Assembly (NCBI GenBank): GCA_046347945.1
Contig: JAXMFB010000021.1
Location: 1 to 64,000, forward strand
DNA: 64,000 nt
Direction: 5' to 3'
DNA from: Zeimonas sp046347945
GTDB lineage: Bacteria > Pseudomonadota > Gammaproteobacteria > Burkholderiales > Burkholderiaceae_E
The position numbers and the translations under genes are program-made. Positions 7,201 through 17,887 of this stretch are shown here, in pieces (within the stretch, counting starts at the first letter, position 1; every line of letters starts with the position of its first letter). The notes under the pieces were generated by a model. The model was not told the DNA's origin. It saw nothing but the letters and a program-made list of their open reading frames with translations, and ran no database searches.

Positions 7201-8586
7201 TCAGTGCGCCGCGAAGGTGACCCGATCGGGCACCGGCTTGAACTTGCCCATCTTGCTCCACCACGGCATCAGCAGGAAGAAGGCGAAGTAGATCAGCGTG
7301 CCGATCTTCGCGAACAGCGCGTTGACCGGCGACGGCGCGAGCGTGCCGAAGTAGCCGAGCACCAGGAACACGACGACGAACACGCCGTAGAGCCACCAGT
7401 GCAGCGCGGGCCGATAGCGGATCGAGCGGGCGGGGCTCTGGTCGATCCACGGCAGGGCGAACAGGATCATCACCGAGGCGCCCATCGCGACGACGCCCCA
7501 GAACTTCGCGTCGATGACGAAGAAGCCCAGGATCAGCGCCGCGCAGGCGCCGGCGCCGATGACCTTGGACAGGCCGCTGCGGGCGCTGGCGAGGATGAGC
7601 AATGCGAACGCCACCAGGAACGGAATCATCCAGTACATCAGGAAGTCTTCCGTCGTCGCGCGCAGGACCGAGTAGTACGGCGTGAAGTACCACACCGGCG
7701 CGATGTGCGGCGGCGTCTTCAGCGGGTCGGCCGGAATGAAGTTGTTGTACTCGAGGAAGTAGCCGCCGAACTCGGGCGCGAAGAACAGCACCGCGGAGAA
7801 CGCCATCAGGAACACCGCCACGCCGAGGATGTCGTGCACGGTGTAGTATGGGTGGAACGGGATGCCGTCGAGCGGAATGCCCCGGGCGTCCTTCTTCGCC
7901 TTGATCTCGATGCCGTCGGGGTTGTTCGAGCCGACCTCGTGAAGTGCGATGATGTGCGCGACCACGAGGCCGAGAAGCACCAGCGGCACCGCGATCACGT
8001 GGAACGAGAAGAAGCGGTTCAGCGTCGCGTCGCCGACCACGTAGTCGCCGCGGATCCAGATCGCGAGGTCGGGGCCGATGAACGGGATCGCCGAGAACAG
8101 GTTGACGATCACCTGCGCGCCCCAGTACGACATCTGGCCCCACGGCAGCAGGTAGCCCATGAAGGCCTCGGCCATCAGGCACAGGAAGATCAGGCAGCCG
8201 AAGATCCAGACCAGCTCGCGCGGCTTGCGGTACGAGCCGTAGAGCAGCCCGCGGAACATGTGCAGGTAGACGACGATGAAGAACGCCGACGCGCCGGTGG
8301 AATGCATGTAGCGGATCAGCCAGCCCCACGGCACGTCGCGCATGATGTACTCGACCGACGCGAACGCCTGTGCCGCGTCGGGCTTGTAGTGCATGACCAG
8401 CACGATGCCCGTGACGATCTGGATGACCAGCACCAGCATCGCCAGCGAGCCGAAGAAGTACCAGAAGTTGAAGTTCTTCGGCGCGTAGTACTCGGACAGG
8501 TGCTCTTTCCAGAGCTTCGTCAGCGGGAAGCGGGTATCGATCCAGCCCAGCAGACCAGTGGTTTCGACCGTTTTTTCCTGCGCCAT
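7201..8586 (-). CDS. petB: Cytochrome b of the bc1 complex
   Basis: 461 residues of polytopic membrane protein. The four haem ligands are His95/His109 and His196/His211. The quinol-oxidation motif reads PVWY where mitochondria have PEWY; I recall this variant from related proteobacteria, so it need not mean loss of function. I chose the ATG at 8586 (MAQEKTVETTG) because the longer frame to 8649 adds an unlike, basic leader, and GGGGAG lies 9-10 bases upstream. It forms the Qo and Qi sites with the Rieske protein and cytochrome c1. Confidence 0.96.
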   Translation of the reverse strand: MAQEKTVETTGLLGWIDTRFPLTKLWKEHLSEYYAPKNFNFWYFFGSLAMLVLVIQIVTGIVLVMHYKPDAAQAFASVEYIMRDVPWGWLIRYMHSTGASAFFIVVYLHMFRGLLYGSYRKPRELVWIFGCLIFLCLMAEAFMGYLLPWGQMSYWGAQVIVNLFSAIPFIGPDLAIWIRGDYVVGDATLNRFFSFHVIAVPLVLLGLVVAHIIALHEVGSNNPDGIEIKAKKDARGIPLDGIPFHPYYTVHDILGVAVFLMAFSAVLFFAPEFGGYFLEYNNFIPADPLKTPPHIAPVWYFTPYYSVLRATTEDFLMYWMIPFLVAFALLILASARSGLSKVIGAGACAALILGFFVIDAKFWGVVAMGASVMILFALPWIDQSPARSIRYRPALHWWLYGVFVVVFLVLGYFGTLAPSPVNALFAKIGTLIYFAFFLLMPWWSKMGKFKPVPDRVTFAAH

Positions 8587-8682
8587 CTTCAATGCTCCCC
8601 GCGAGGCTTCACGAGTGATGGGTTGATCCTTGGACCCCGGTTTCGCCACGGACGCCGGGGGGCAGACTTCGCTTGTCGCTCG

Positions 8683-9285
8683 TCAGGCCTTCTTGTCGTC
8701 GCCGATCAGCAGGCGCGTGTCGGACAGGTACATGTGCGGCGGCACCTCGAGGTTGTCGGGCGCCGGCTTGTTCTTGAACACGCGGCCGGCCAGGTCGAAG
8801 GTGGAGCCATGGCAGGGGCACAGGAAACCGCCCGCCCAGTCGGCCGGCAGCGACGGGTCGCCGCCGCCCTCGAACTTGTCGATCGGCGAGCAGCCCAGGT
8901 GCGAGCAGATGCCGACCACGACCAGGTACTCGGGCTTGATCGAGCGGTATTCGTTCTTTGCGTAGTCGGGCGTGGGGTAGGCGGTGCGCAGCGAATCCGG
9001 ATCGGCGACCTTGTCGTCGGTCTTCTTCAGCGACTCGAGCATTTCCGGCGTGCGCCGCACCACCCAGACCGGCTTGCCGCGCCATTCGACCCGCTTGAGC
9101 TCGCCCGGTTTCATGCCGGCGATGTCGACTTCGACCGGCGCCCCCGCGGCCTTGGCCTTCTCGGAAGGCGCCAGCGTGCTGACGAACGGGATGGCCACCG
9201 CAACGGTGCCGACGGCGCCCGCGGCACAGGTCAGGCCGATGGCGGTCCGGCGGGACGAGTCCAGTGGCTTGGGTGAATCGCTCAT
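8683..9285 (-). CDS. petA: Rieske iron-sulfur subunit of the bc1 complex
   Basis: 200 residues. A twin-arginine signal (S11-R12-R13-T14) precedes one membrane helix (residues 17-38). The 2Fe-2S cluster motifs are C127-S-H129-LG-C132 and C156-P-C158-H159-GS, with the two Cys-to-Cys disulfide positions intact. It takes one electron from quinol at cytochrome b and hands it to cytochrome c1. Export of the folded cluster protein needs the Tat system, encoded only 3 kb away. First gene of petABC. Confidence 0.97.
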   Translation of the reverse strand: MSDSPKPLDSSRRTAIGLTCAAGAVGTVAVAIPFVSTLAPSEKAKAAGAPVEVDIAGMKPGELKRVEWRGKPVWVVRRTPEMLESLKKTDDKVADPDSLRTAYPTPDYAKNEYRSIKPEYLVVVGICSHLGCSPIDKFEGGGDPSLPADWAGGFLCPCHGSTFDLAGRVFKNKPAPDNLEVPPHMYLSDTRLLIGDDKKA

Positions 9286-9330
9286 GACTTCCCTGTTGGA
9301 GATGATGTCGGGCGGGATCGAAAACCCCCT

Positions 9331-9359
9331 ATTTTAGCGTATTGCGGCGCAACGATTAA
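9331..9359 (-). promoter_or_regulatory. Candidate sigma-70 promoter of petABC
   Basis: On the minus strand TTAATC, a 17-bp spacer, then TAAAAT (9331-9336) puts a start near 9324, about 39 bases before the petA ATG. The -35 is weak (three of six), the -10 good. The rest of the 288-bp petA-mscL spacer holds a 17-nt near-palindrome (9457-9473) of unknown meaning. Confidence 0.4.
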
Positions 9360-9573
9360 AGGGGCGGTGGCTGCGGCGCTACGAAGGGCGGCGCGCTGCC
9401 CGCGGTTCGCTCGCTGAATCGGGCCCCGGTTCGCCCCGGGGCAACGACTGCATGCGGCCGGCGTGACGCCGGCGTCGTCGCAGTGCTAAGGTTGACGCGG
9501 ACCGCTCGGGTCGTCGCGGACGGACCGGCACGTCGGACAACGGGTCGAACAACGAGAAGCAGGGAGAAACGAC

Positions 9574-10005
9574 ATGGGCATGATGGCGGAGTTCAAGGAA
9601 TTCGCAATGAAGGGCAACGTGATGGATCTCGCCGTCGGCGTGATCATCGGCGGGGCCTTCGGAAAGATCGTCGACTCCCTGGTCGGCGACGTGATCATGC
9701 CGGTGATCTCGGCCATCCTGGGCGGCCGTTTCGACTTCAGCGGCCTGTTCATCGCGCTGGGCAAGGTGCCCGACGGCACCGCGATGACGCTCGACGCGCT
9801 GAAGAAGGCCGGGGTGCCGGTCTTCGCCTACGGCAACTTCATCACGATCCTGATCAACTTCGTCATCCTGGCCTTCGTGATCTTCATGATGGTCAAGATG
9901 ATGAACCGCTGGAAAGAGCAGCCGGCCCCCGCTGCCCCGGCCGCCCCGCCCGCGCAGGAAGTGCTGCTGGGCGAGATCCGCGACCTGCTGAAGACCCGCG
10001 CCTGA
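9574..10005 (+). CDS. mscL: MscL, large-conductance mechanosensitive channel
   Basis: 143 residues, the normal size. An amphipathic N-terminal helix (MAEFKEFAMKGNVMDLAVGV) leads into the pore helix TM1 with its IIGGAFGKIV glycine/alanine packing, a periplasmic loop (residues 50-80), TM2 (about 84-107, FITILINFVILAFVIFMMV) and a C-terminal bundle after a Pro/Ala hinge. It opens under extreme membrane tension and releases solutes during osmotic downshock. It stands alone, divergent from petABC, with GGAG seven to ten bases before the ATG. Confidence 0.97.
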   Translation: MGMMAEFKEFAMKGNVMDLAVGVIIGGAFGKIVDSLVGDVIMPVISAILGGRFDFSGLFIALGKVPDGTAMTLDALKKAGVPVFAYGNFITILINFVILAFVIFMMVKMMNRWKEQPAPAAPAAPPAQEVLLGEIRDLLKTRA

Positions 10006-10034
10006 GCGCCGGCCCGGCCGCGAGGCCGCGCCGC

Positions 10035-10833
10035 TCAGACCGGGTTGTCGTCGTCGACGTACCGGTGCGCGATGCGCAACCGGGCGGCGACGTGCTCGCC
10101 GAGCGCCTGCACGCCGTAGCGCTCGGTCGCGTGATGGCCTGCGGCGAAATAGACGACGCCGGCCTCGCGGGCCAGGTGCGTCGTCCGCTCGGCGATCTCG
10201 CCGCTCACGAACGCGTCGGCGCCCGCCGCGATCGCCTGATCGAGCATGTCCTGCGCCGCGCCGGTGCACCAGGCCAGGCGCCGGATGCGCCGGTCCAGCG
10301 CCCCCACCGCCAGCGGCTCGCGGCCAAGCCGCTCGCCGAGTTGCCGCGCGACCCGCTCGGCGCTCGCCGGCCGCGCGAGGTCGTGCCAGGCGATCAGGCC
10401 CTGCTCCCCCGCCTGGCCATCGACGCGCCAGCCCATCCGCGCGGCGAGCTGCGCGTTGTTGCCCAGTTGCGGATGCACGTCCAGCGGCAGGTGATACGCG
10501 AACAGGTGCAGGCCGTGGCCGAGCACTTCGGCCAACCGGGCGCGTCGCGTGCCCGTCACCCGCGGATCTTCGCCGCGCCAGAACCAGCCGTGGTGTACCA
10601 GCAGCGCGTCGGCGCCGTCGTCGACCGCGGCGCGGATCAGCGCGAGACTCGCGGTGACGCCGCTCACGAGCCGGCGGATCGGGCGCTCGCCTTCCACCTG
10701 CAGGCCGTTTGGGCAATAATCGGCGAACCTGCTCGCCCCGAGTACCTCCTCGAAGCACGCCGACAGTTCGGCGGCGGTGACCGCCGCGGCAGCCGAACCC
10801 CGTTCCGTGCGTCCCTCTCCGCGTCGCCGAGTC

Positions 10834-10835
<2 letters not shown>
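10035..10835 (-). CDS. NIF3/YbgI-family dinuclear metal-centre protein
   Basis: 266 residues. Family landmarks are DYCPNGLQVEG near the N-terminus, the metal-binding LLVHHGWFW, the AYHLPLDVHP segment, and HHATERYGV near the C-terminus. These place His, Asp and Glu ligands for a two-metal centre in a hexameric toroid. The biochemical role is unsettled (GTP cyclohydrolase-like fold; suggested metal-dependent hydrolase or chaperone). The only usable start is the ATG at 10835, whose CATG also supplies the start of the divergent protease gene. The first 17 residues (MTRRRGEGRTERGS...) are non-conserved, so the true start might be a non-standard codon further in. Confidence 0.88.
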
Positions 10836-12048
<1,213 letters not shown>

Positions 12049-12069
12049 GCGGGGAAACGAACGGGCGCC

Positions 12070-12903
12070 CTAGCGCTGCCCACCGCCCGGCGACGTGGGG
12101 TCGGCGGGCGCCGGGGTGACGGCCGCGGCCGCGCTGCCCGGCTCGCCCGAGCCGGCTTCGGCAGCCTCTTCGTCGTCGGGGGCGCGGCTGCGCGCCTTGA
12201 TGAAGCCCGCCAGCACGATGCCCAGTTCGTAGAGCAGGATCAGCGGGATCGCGAGCATGAACTGGCTGAGCACGTCGGGCGGAGTCAGCACCGCCGCGAC
12301 GATGAAGGCTCCGACCACCACGTAGCGGCGCGCCGCGCGCAGCTGCGCGGTCGTGACCATGCCCAGCTTGACCAGCAGCATCTCGGCCACCGGCACCTCG
12401 AAGGTCAGGCCGAAGCCGAAGAAGATCGCGAGCGTGAAGTCCCAGTACTTCTGCAGGTCCTGCAGCACGTCGGCGCCGGTGCGCGAAGCGAATGCGAAGA
12501 AGAACTTGTAGGCGGCCGGCAGCACGAACCAGTAGGCGAACGCGATGCCGACGACCAGGAAGAAGATGCTCGAGACGATCAGCGGCAGCGCGAACTTCTT
12601 CTCGTGCTCGTACAGGCCCGGCGCGACGAAGGCCCACGCCTGGTACATGATCCACGGGAGCGACAGCAGCACCGCGGCCAGGAACGACACCTTGGTCAGC
12701 GTGAAGAACGCGCCAGCCTGGTCGGTGAAGATCGGCTTGGTGCCCGGCGGCAGCGACTGGTACAGCGGCTGCGACAGGAACTTCATGATCTCGCCGGAGA
12801 AGTAGAAGCACACGCCGAACAGCACGAGCACCACCACCAGCGACCGGATCATCCGGTCGCGCAGTTCGACGAGGTGGGAGACGAAGCTTTCTTCCTGGCT
12901 CAT
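12070..12903 (-). CDS. tatC: TatC, twin-arginine translocase receptor subunit
   Basis: 277 residues with six membrane segments. The conserved cytoplasmic N-terminus (ESFVSHLVELRDRMIRS) recognises twin-arginine signals together with TatB, and the first periplasmic loop carries the usual Pro residues (FLSQPLYQSLPPGT). A Pro/Ala/Glu-rich tail of about 40 residues follows the last helix. It carries folded cofactor proteins across the inner membrane; the Rieske protein encoded nearby is a likely client. Third gene of tatA-tatB-tatC, 73 bp after tatB. Confidence 0.97.
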   Translation of the reverse strand: MSQEESFVSHLVELRDRMIRSLVVVLVLFGVCFYFSGEIMKFLSQPLYQSLPPGTKPIFTDQAGAFFTLTKVSFLAAVLLSLPWIMYQAWAFVAPGLYEHEKKFALPLIVSSIFFLVVGIAFAYWFVLPAAYKFFFAFASRTGADVLQDLQKYWDFTLAIFFGFGLTFEVPVAEMLLVKLGMVTTAQLRAARRYVVVGAFIVAAVLTPPDVLSQFMLAIPLILLYELGIVLAGFIKARSRAPDDEEAAEAGSGEPGSAAAAVTPAPADPTSPGGGQR

Positions 12904-12976
12904 GGAGATCGGATCGGGCTGCGGGCGCGAAGGCGCCCGCTGGGCCGGTGCCGCGCGGTGCGCGGACCGGGCCGTG

Positions 12977-13408
12977 TCAGTGGTGACGGCGCTTCGGACG
13001 CTTGTGCCCGAGCTCCTTCTCGCGCTCGATGCGCCGGTCGTGGATCCGCTCGCGCAGGCGCCGCTGCGCGTAGACCTTGTCCCAGTCGGTGGCCGGCTCG
13101 CTGGCGCCGGCCTTCGTGCCGTCGAGGTCGGCCGCGATCGAGTCGAACTGCGACTGCGTCTCGGAGATCGTCGATTTCAGCGTGGCTTCGAGGTTCTGCG
13201 CCGCGCCGGTGACCTCGCTCTGGAGCTTGCGCAATTCGTCGAGCTCCATCTGGCGGTTGATGTCCGACTTCACGTCGGCGACGTAGCGCTGCAGCTTGCC
13301 GAGCCACTGCCCGGCCTGCTTCGCGACCTTCGGCAGGCGCTCGGGGCCGAGCACGATCAGGCCCACGATCGCCACGATGACCATCTCGGAGAAACCGAAG
13401 TCGAACAT
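12977..13408 (-). CDS. tatB: TatB, twin-arginine translocase subunit
   Basis: 143 residues. The start MFDFGFSEMVIVAIVGLIVL, then GPERLPKVAKQAGQWLGKLQ, is diagnostic: a membrane hairpin with conserved Glu8, the Gly-Pro hinge, an amphipathic helix, then a charged cytoplasmic helix and a His/Arg-rich end. It forms the receptor complex with TatC. It is 106 bp downstream of tatA; that spacer holds an 8-bp stem-loop. Confidence 0.96.
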   Translation of the reverse strand: MFDFGFSEMVIVAIVGLIVLGPERLPKVAKQAGQWLGKLQRYVADVKSDINRQMELDELRKLQSEVTGAAQNLEATLKSTISETQSQFDSIAADLDGTKAGASEPATDWDKVYAQRRLRERIHDRRIEREKELGHKRPKRRHH

Positions 13409-13460
13409 CTTCGCGTCTCAGGCAATCGGGCGACCGGCAATCGTGCCCCCCGGAAACGAC

Positions 13461-13486
13461 GCGAGCGGCCGCAGGCGACCGCTCGC
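13461..13486 (-). promoter_or_regulatory. Stem-loop between tatA and tatB
   Basis: GCGAGCGG at 13461-13468 pairs perfectly with CCGCTCGC at 13479-13486 around a 10-nt loop. No T-run follows on the minus strand, so it is not a standard terminator. In the transcript it sits just 3' of tatA and could protect the tatA end or thin out transcription into tatB; TatA is needed in large excess over TatB. Function is inference. Confidence 0.4.
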
Positions 13487-13514
13487 AGGCGAAACCGGGC
13501 GCCCGTTGCGTCGA

Positions 13515-13727
13515 TCAGCTCTTTTCGCGGGCCTCGACATCGATGGTCTTCGACGATGCCTGCTGCGATTCGGAGGCCGCCTTCTCGGTGCCTTCCTTGA
13601 CGCCTTCCTTGAACCCGCGCACCGCTCCGCCGAGGTCGGATCCGATGTTGCGCAGCTTCTTGGTCCCGAAGATCAGCATGATGATCACCAGCACGATCAG
13701 CCAGTGCCAGATGCTAAGACTTCCCAT
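13515..13727 (-). CDS. tatA: TatA, pore-forming twin-arginine translocase subunit
   Basis: 70 residues, typical. One membrane helix (residues 3-21, LSIWHWLIVLVIIMLIF), a GTKKLRNIGSDLGGAVRGF amphipathic helix and a short charged tail. It multimerises around the TatBC receptor to let folded proteins cross. First gene of the tat trio and 12 bp downstream of the HIT-family gene, so tat may be expressed as the tail of the his-hinT transcript. Confidence 0.96.
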   Translation of the reverse strand: MGSLSIWHWLIVLVIIMLIFGTKKLRNIGSDLGGAVRGFKEGVKEGTEKAASESQQASSKTIDVEAREKS

Positions 13728-13739
13728 GTCGTACTCCCG

Positions 13740-14141
13740 TCAGGTGCGGTTCATGCCCGAGCCGAGTGGCTCGGGCCCGCCTAGCACATGTACGTGAAGA
13801 TGATACACCTCCTGCCTGCCCACCCTGCCGTTGTTGACGACCACCCGGAAGCCGTCGGTGGCACCCTGCTCGCGCGCGAGCCGGCCGGCGACGCCGAGCA
13901 GCTTGCCGAGCAGCGCCTGATGCTTCATGTCGGCGTCGTAAAGGTTCTCGAGGTGCAGCCGGGGAACGATCAGGAAGTGCACCGGGGCCGATGGGTGGAT
14001 GTCGTGAAAGGCGACGATTTCGTCGTCCTCGTAGACCTTGCGCGACGGGATCTCCCCGCGCGCGATGCGGCAGAACAGGCAGTCGGCCTTGTGGCCCGCC
14101 GGCGCCTGCCCGCCGGCGCTTGCTCCGGTATTCGTGCTCAC
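13740..14141 (-). CDS. hinT: HinT-like HIT-family nucleotide phosphoramidase
   Basis: 133 residues. The N-terminal CLFCRIARGEIPS is the HINT signature, the histidine triad reads HLHVH in YHLHVHVLGG near residues 115-124, and the C-terminus GSGMNRT is short. These enzymes hydrolyse adenosine phosphoramidates, including aminoacyl-AMP leaking from lysyl-tRNA synthetase. The first 18 residues (STNTGASAGGQAPAGHK) are extra and low complexity. The ATG directly follows the hisE stop with no gap, so it is read with the his operon. Confidence 0.93.
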   Translation of the reverse strand: MSTNTGASAGGQAPAGHKADCLFCRIARGEIPSRKVYEDDEIVAFHDIHPSAPVHFLIVPRLHLENLYDADMKHQALLGKLLGVAGRLAREQGATDGFRVVVNNGRVGRQEVYHLHVHVLGGPEPLGSGMNRT

Positions 14142-14549
14142 TCAGGCCTCCCCCCTGGAACCGGACTTCCTCGCGGCTTTCTCGTCGAGTCCGGGCAGGC
14201 CCTCGCGGCGGGCCAGTTCGTCGAGCACCTGGCGCGGCGACAACCCGAAGTGGGCCAGCATCACCAGGCAGTGGAACCACAGGTCGGCGGTCTCGGCGAC
14301 GATCCGCTCGGGCACGCCGTCCTTCGCGGCCATCACGGTCTCGGTCGCTTCCTCGCCGATCTTCTTCAGGATCGCGTCGGGTCCCCTGGAGAGCAGCCGC
14401 GCGACGTAGGAGCGCTCGGGGTCACCCCCCTTGCGCGACTCGAGCACGGCCGCCAGCCGATCGAGGATCGCCCCGGCATCGTCGGGCGCCGCATCCGCCG
14501 CCGCTGCGAACGGCGCGCCCCCTGTCTTCGCATCGCTTCGGCGCGTCAT
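14142..14549 (-). CDS. hisE: HisE, phosphoribosyl-ATP pyrophosphatase
   Basis: 135 residues, all-alpha MazG-like fold. It has an Ala-rich N-terminal extension of about 25 residues, then the catalytic core with KKIGEEATETVMAAKDG and ETADLWFHCLVMLAHFG, whose Glu and Asp residues bind Mg2+. It cleaves pyrophosphate from phosphoribosyl-ATP (step two). Separate from hisI, as usual in this order, and overlapping its stop by four bases (ATGA). Last his gene in the operon. Confidence 0.95.
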   Translation of the reverse strand: MTRRSDAKTGGAPFAAAADAAPDDAGAILDRLAAVLESRKGGDPERSYVARLLSRGPDAILKKIGEEATETVMAAKDGVPERIVAETADLWFHCLVMLAHFGLSPRQVLDELARREGLPGLDEKAARKSGSRGEA

Positions 14550-14962
14550 CGGTAGATCGACTCCGGGTCCTTCAGCACCGGCTCGACCACGACCCAGTGC
14601 CCGTTCTCGAGGCGCCTGAAGAAGCACGAGTGGCGCCCGGTGTGGCAGGCGATGCCTCCGGCCTGCTCGACCTTCAGCAGGACCACGTCGCCGTCGCAGT
14701 CGAGGCGCAACTCGCGAACGGCCTGGACGTGCCCGGACTCCTCGCCCTTGCGCCACAGGCGGCCGCGCGAGCGCGACCAGTAGACCGCGCGGCCCGTGGC
14801 GACGGTTTCGGCGAGCGCCTCGCGGTTCATCCAGGCCACCATGAGGATGCGGTCGGTCGACGCCTCCTGGGCGATCGCGGGCACGAGGCCGTCGGCGTCG
14901 AACCGGACCTCGTCCAGCCAGGCGCTGTCGCCGCGCGGGTGGCCGGTGCTCGCGGGATCCAT
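14546..14962 (-). CDS. hisI: HisI, phosphoribosyl-AMP cyclohydrolase
   Basis: 138 residues. Conserved blocks are MVAWMNREALAETVATGRAV, SRSRGRLWRKGEESGH, the metal-binding DCDGD, and GIACHTGRHSCFF, whose cysteines bind zinc. It opens the adenine ring of phosphoribosyl-AMP (step three). The ATG at 14962 gives MDPASTGHPRGDSAWLDEV, and the gene starts 16 bp after hisF. Confidence 0.95.
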   Translation of the reverse strand: MDPASTGHPRGDSAWLDEVRFDADGLVPAIAQEASTDRILMVAWMNREALAETVATGRAVYWSRSRGRLWRKGEESGHVQAVRELRLDCDGDVVLLKVEQAGGIACHTGRHSCFFRRLENGHWVVVEPVLKDPESIYR

Positions 14963-14978
14963 GGCTGCCGCGCCCGCG

Positions 14979-15740
<762 letters not shown>

Positions 15741-15753
15741 CGGCGCGGCGCGC

Positions 15754-16494
15754 TCAACCGTTGAGTTCGTCGGCACGCGCCTGCGCGGCCCGGAAATCGA
15801 GCTTGCCCTCGTACAGCGCGCGGCCGAGGATCGCGCCGGTGACGCCGTCTTCCTCGATGGCGCAGAGCTTCTCGACGTCCTCGAGGCTGGCGAAACCGCC
15901 CGACGCGATGACCGGGATGCGCAGCTCGCGGGCCAGCCGCACGGTGGCCTCGACGTTCACTCCGGTGAGCATCCCGTCGCGACCGATGTCGGTGTAGATG
16001 ACGGCCTCGACGCCGTATCCCTCGAACTTCTTCGCGAGGTCGAGCACGTCGTGGCGGGTGAGCTTGCTCCAGCCGTCGGTGGCGACCTTGCCGTCGCGGG
16101 CGTCGAGCCCGACGATGATCTGGCCGGGGAAAGCGCTGCAGGCGTCGTGCAGGAAGCCGGGGTTCTTGACCGCGGCGGTGCCGATGATGACGTAGCTGAT
16201 GCCGTCGTCGAGATAGCGCTCGATGGTGTCGAGGTCGCGGATGCCGCCGCCCAGCTGCACCGGCACGTTGCCGCCGACCGCGTCGACGATCGAGCGGATC
16301 GCCGTCTCGTTGCGCGGGCGCCCGGCCACGGCCCCGTTCAGGTCGACGAGGTGGATGCGTCGTGCCCCCTGCTCGACCCAGTGCCGCGCGACGGCGCCCG
16401 GATCGTCGGAGAAGACGGTTTCGGCGTTCATGTCGCCCTGTTTGAGGCGGACGCAGCGGCCGTCCTTCAGGTCGATGGCGGGGATGAGGAGCAT
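15754..16494 (-). CDS. hisA: HisA, ProFAR isomerase
   Basis: 246 residues, (beta/alpha)8 barrel. The start MLLIPAIDLKDGRCVRLKQG carries catalytic Asp8, and the partner Asp lies in YTDIGRDGMLTG. The paired phosphate sites are VQLGGGIRD and VIASGGFAS. It performs the Amadori isomerisation of ProFAR (step four). The start at 16494 fits the family; the open frame continues upstream in an unlike, arginine-rich stretch that is not part of the protein. There are 88 bp between hisH and hisA, the widest gap inside the his operon. Confidence 0.96.
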   Translation of the reverse strand: MLLIPAIDLKDGRCVRLKQGDMNAETVFSDDPGAVARHWVEQGARRIHLVDLNGAVAGRPRNETAIRSIVDAVGGNVPVQLGGGIRDLDTIERYLDDGISYVIIGTAAVKNPGFLHDACSAFPGQIIVGLDARDGKVATDGWSKLTRHDVLDLAKKFEGYGVEAVIYTDIGRDGMLTGVNVEATVRLARELRIPVIASGGFASLEDVEKLCAIEEDGVTGAILGRALYEGKLDFRAAQARADELNG

Positions 16495-16582
16495 CGCAAT
16501 GGTGAGGGTCGGTTCGGAAGCTTGCCGGGTGCGGCGCGGCCGCACCCGTCCGGGAAGGCTGCCTGCCGGCGGGCGCGGCGGG

Positions 16583-17218
16583 CTAGGGTTGCCAGTGGAT
16601 GAAGTTCTCGTAGAGCCTCAGGCCGTTGGCTGCGCTCTTCTCGGGGTGGAACTGGGTCGCGAAAATGTTATCCCGCGCCACCGCCGAGGTAAAGCGAAGC
16701 CCGTACTCGGTTTCCCCGACCGACAGTTCGCCGGCCGCGGGCACCGCGTAGAAGCTGTGCACGAAATAGAAGTACGCGCCGTCGGGCACGCCCGACCAGA
16801 TCGGGTGCGCGCGCGCCTGGGCGACGCGGTTCCAGCCCATGTGGGGCACCTTGAGCGCCGCGCCGTCGGGCGCACGCATCGCGTCGCGCCGGAACCGCGT
16901 CACCTTCCCGCCCAGCACGCCGAGCCCTTCGGTGTCGCCCTCTTCGCTGCGCTCGAACAGCATCTGCTCGCCCACGCAGACGCCGAACAGCGGCTTGGTG
17001 CGCGCGGCCCGCAGCACGGCCGCGCGCAGCCCGGCCGCGTCGAGATAGCGCATGCAGTCGGGCATTGCGCCCTGGCCAGGAAATACGACGCGGTCGGCCT
17101 CATCGAGTTGGGCAGCGGTGCCCGACACGACCACGCGCGCCTTCGGCGCCACGTGCTCGAGCGCCTTCGCCACCGAGCGAAGGTTGCCCATCCCGTAGTC
17201 GACGACCGCGATCAGCAC
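16583..17218 (-). CDS. hisH: HisH, imidazole glycerol phosphate synthase glutaminase subunit
   Basis: 211 residues, class I glutamine amidotransferase. The nucleophile is C81 in LFGVCVGEQML, and H191 and E193 complete the triad in TQFHPEKS. It hydrolyses glutamine and channels ammonia through the HisF barrel. The N-terminus MLIAVVDYGMGNLRSV is standard. It lies 34 bp after hisB and ahead of hisA-hisF, the usual B-H-A-F order. Confidence 0.96.
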   Translation of the reverse strand: MLIAVVDYGMGNLRSVAKALEHVAPKARVVVSGTAAQLDEADRVVFPGQGAMPDCMRYLDAAGLRAAVLRAARTKPLFGVCVGEQMLFERSEEGDTEGLGVLGGKVTRFRRDAMRAPDGAALKVPHMGWNRVAQARAHPIWSGVPDGAYFYFVHSFYAVPAAGELSVGETEYGLRFTSAVARDNIFATQFHPEKSAANGLRLYENFIHWQP

Positions 17219-17252
17219 CCCCTTCTCCCTTCCCCCTTCACCCCTGCCTCGG

Positions 17253-17840
17253 TCAGAGCGATTCCTTGGTGGAGGGAATGCGCCCGCCGGCGCGGGGGTC
17301 GAGCTCGACGGCCAGGCGCAACGCGCGGGCGAACGCCTTGAACACGGTCTCGCACTGGTGGTGGGCGTTCTCGCCGCGCAGGTTGTCGACGTGCAGCGTG
17401 ACCTGCGCGTGGTTGACGAAACCCTGGAAGAACTCGCTCGCGAGGTCGACGTCGAAGTGGCCGATCATGGCGCGCGTGAACGGCACGTTCCAGTGCAGGC
17501 CGGGTCTTCCCGAGAAATCGATGACGACCCGCGTGAGCGCCTCGTCGAGCGGCACGTAGGCGTGCCCGTAGCGGCGGATTCCCTTCTTGTCGCCGATCGC
17601 GCGCGCGACGGCCTGGCCGAGCGTGATGCCGATGTCCTCGACGGTGTGGTGTGCGTCGATGTGCAGGTCTCCCTGCGCCTCGACCTCGAGGTCGACGAGG
17701 CCGTGGCGAGCGACCTGGTCGAGCATGTGGTCGAGGAACGGCACGCCGGTGGCCAGCTTCTGCTGGCCGCTGCCGTCGAGCGCGACGCGGACCCGGATTC
17801 GGGTCTCGGCGGTGTTGCGGGTGACTTCGGCGGTACGCAT
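17253..17840 (-). CDS. hisB: HisB, imidazoleglycerol-phosphate dehydratase
   Basis: 195 residues, monofunctional dehydratase without the phosphatase half seen in enterics. The manganese motifs are FLDHMLDQVARHG, DAHHTVEDIG, and a C-terminal ENAHHQCETVFKAFARAL. The start at 17840 (MRTAEVTRNTAETRIRV) matches the family. A GTG at 17891 overlapping the hisC stop would add 17 residues and translational coupling, but the extra peptide is unlike HisB. Confidence 0.95.
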   Translation of the reverse strand: MRTAEVTRNTAETRIRVRVALDGSGQQKLATGVPFLDHMLDQVARHGLVDLEVEAQGDLHIDAHHTVEDIGITLGQAVARAIGDKKGIRRYGHAYVPLDEALTRVVIDFSGRPGLHWNVPFTRAMIGHFDVDLASEFFQGFVNHAQVTLHVDNLRGENAHHQCETVFKAFARALRLAVELDPRAGGRIPSTKESL

Positions 17841-17887
17841 GGGGATCCGGCGGTTCTCGGGCAGCGCGACCGGCGCGCTGCGGGGGT

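Noticed and set aside
9457..9473. 17-nt near-palindrome GCCGGCGT-G-ACGCCGGC as an operator for mscL or petABC
   Set aside because: It stands alone, with no partner site, and G+C-rich palindromes are frequent by chance here.
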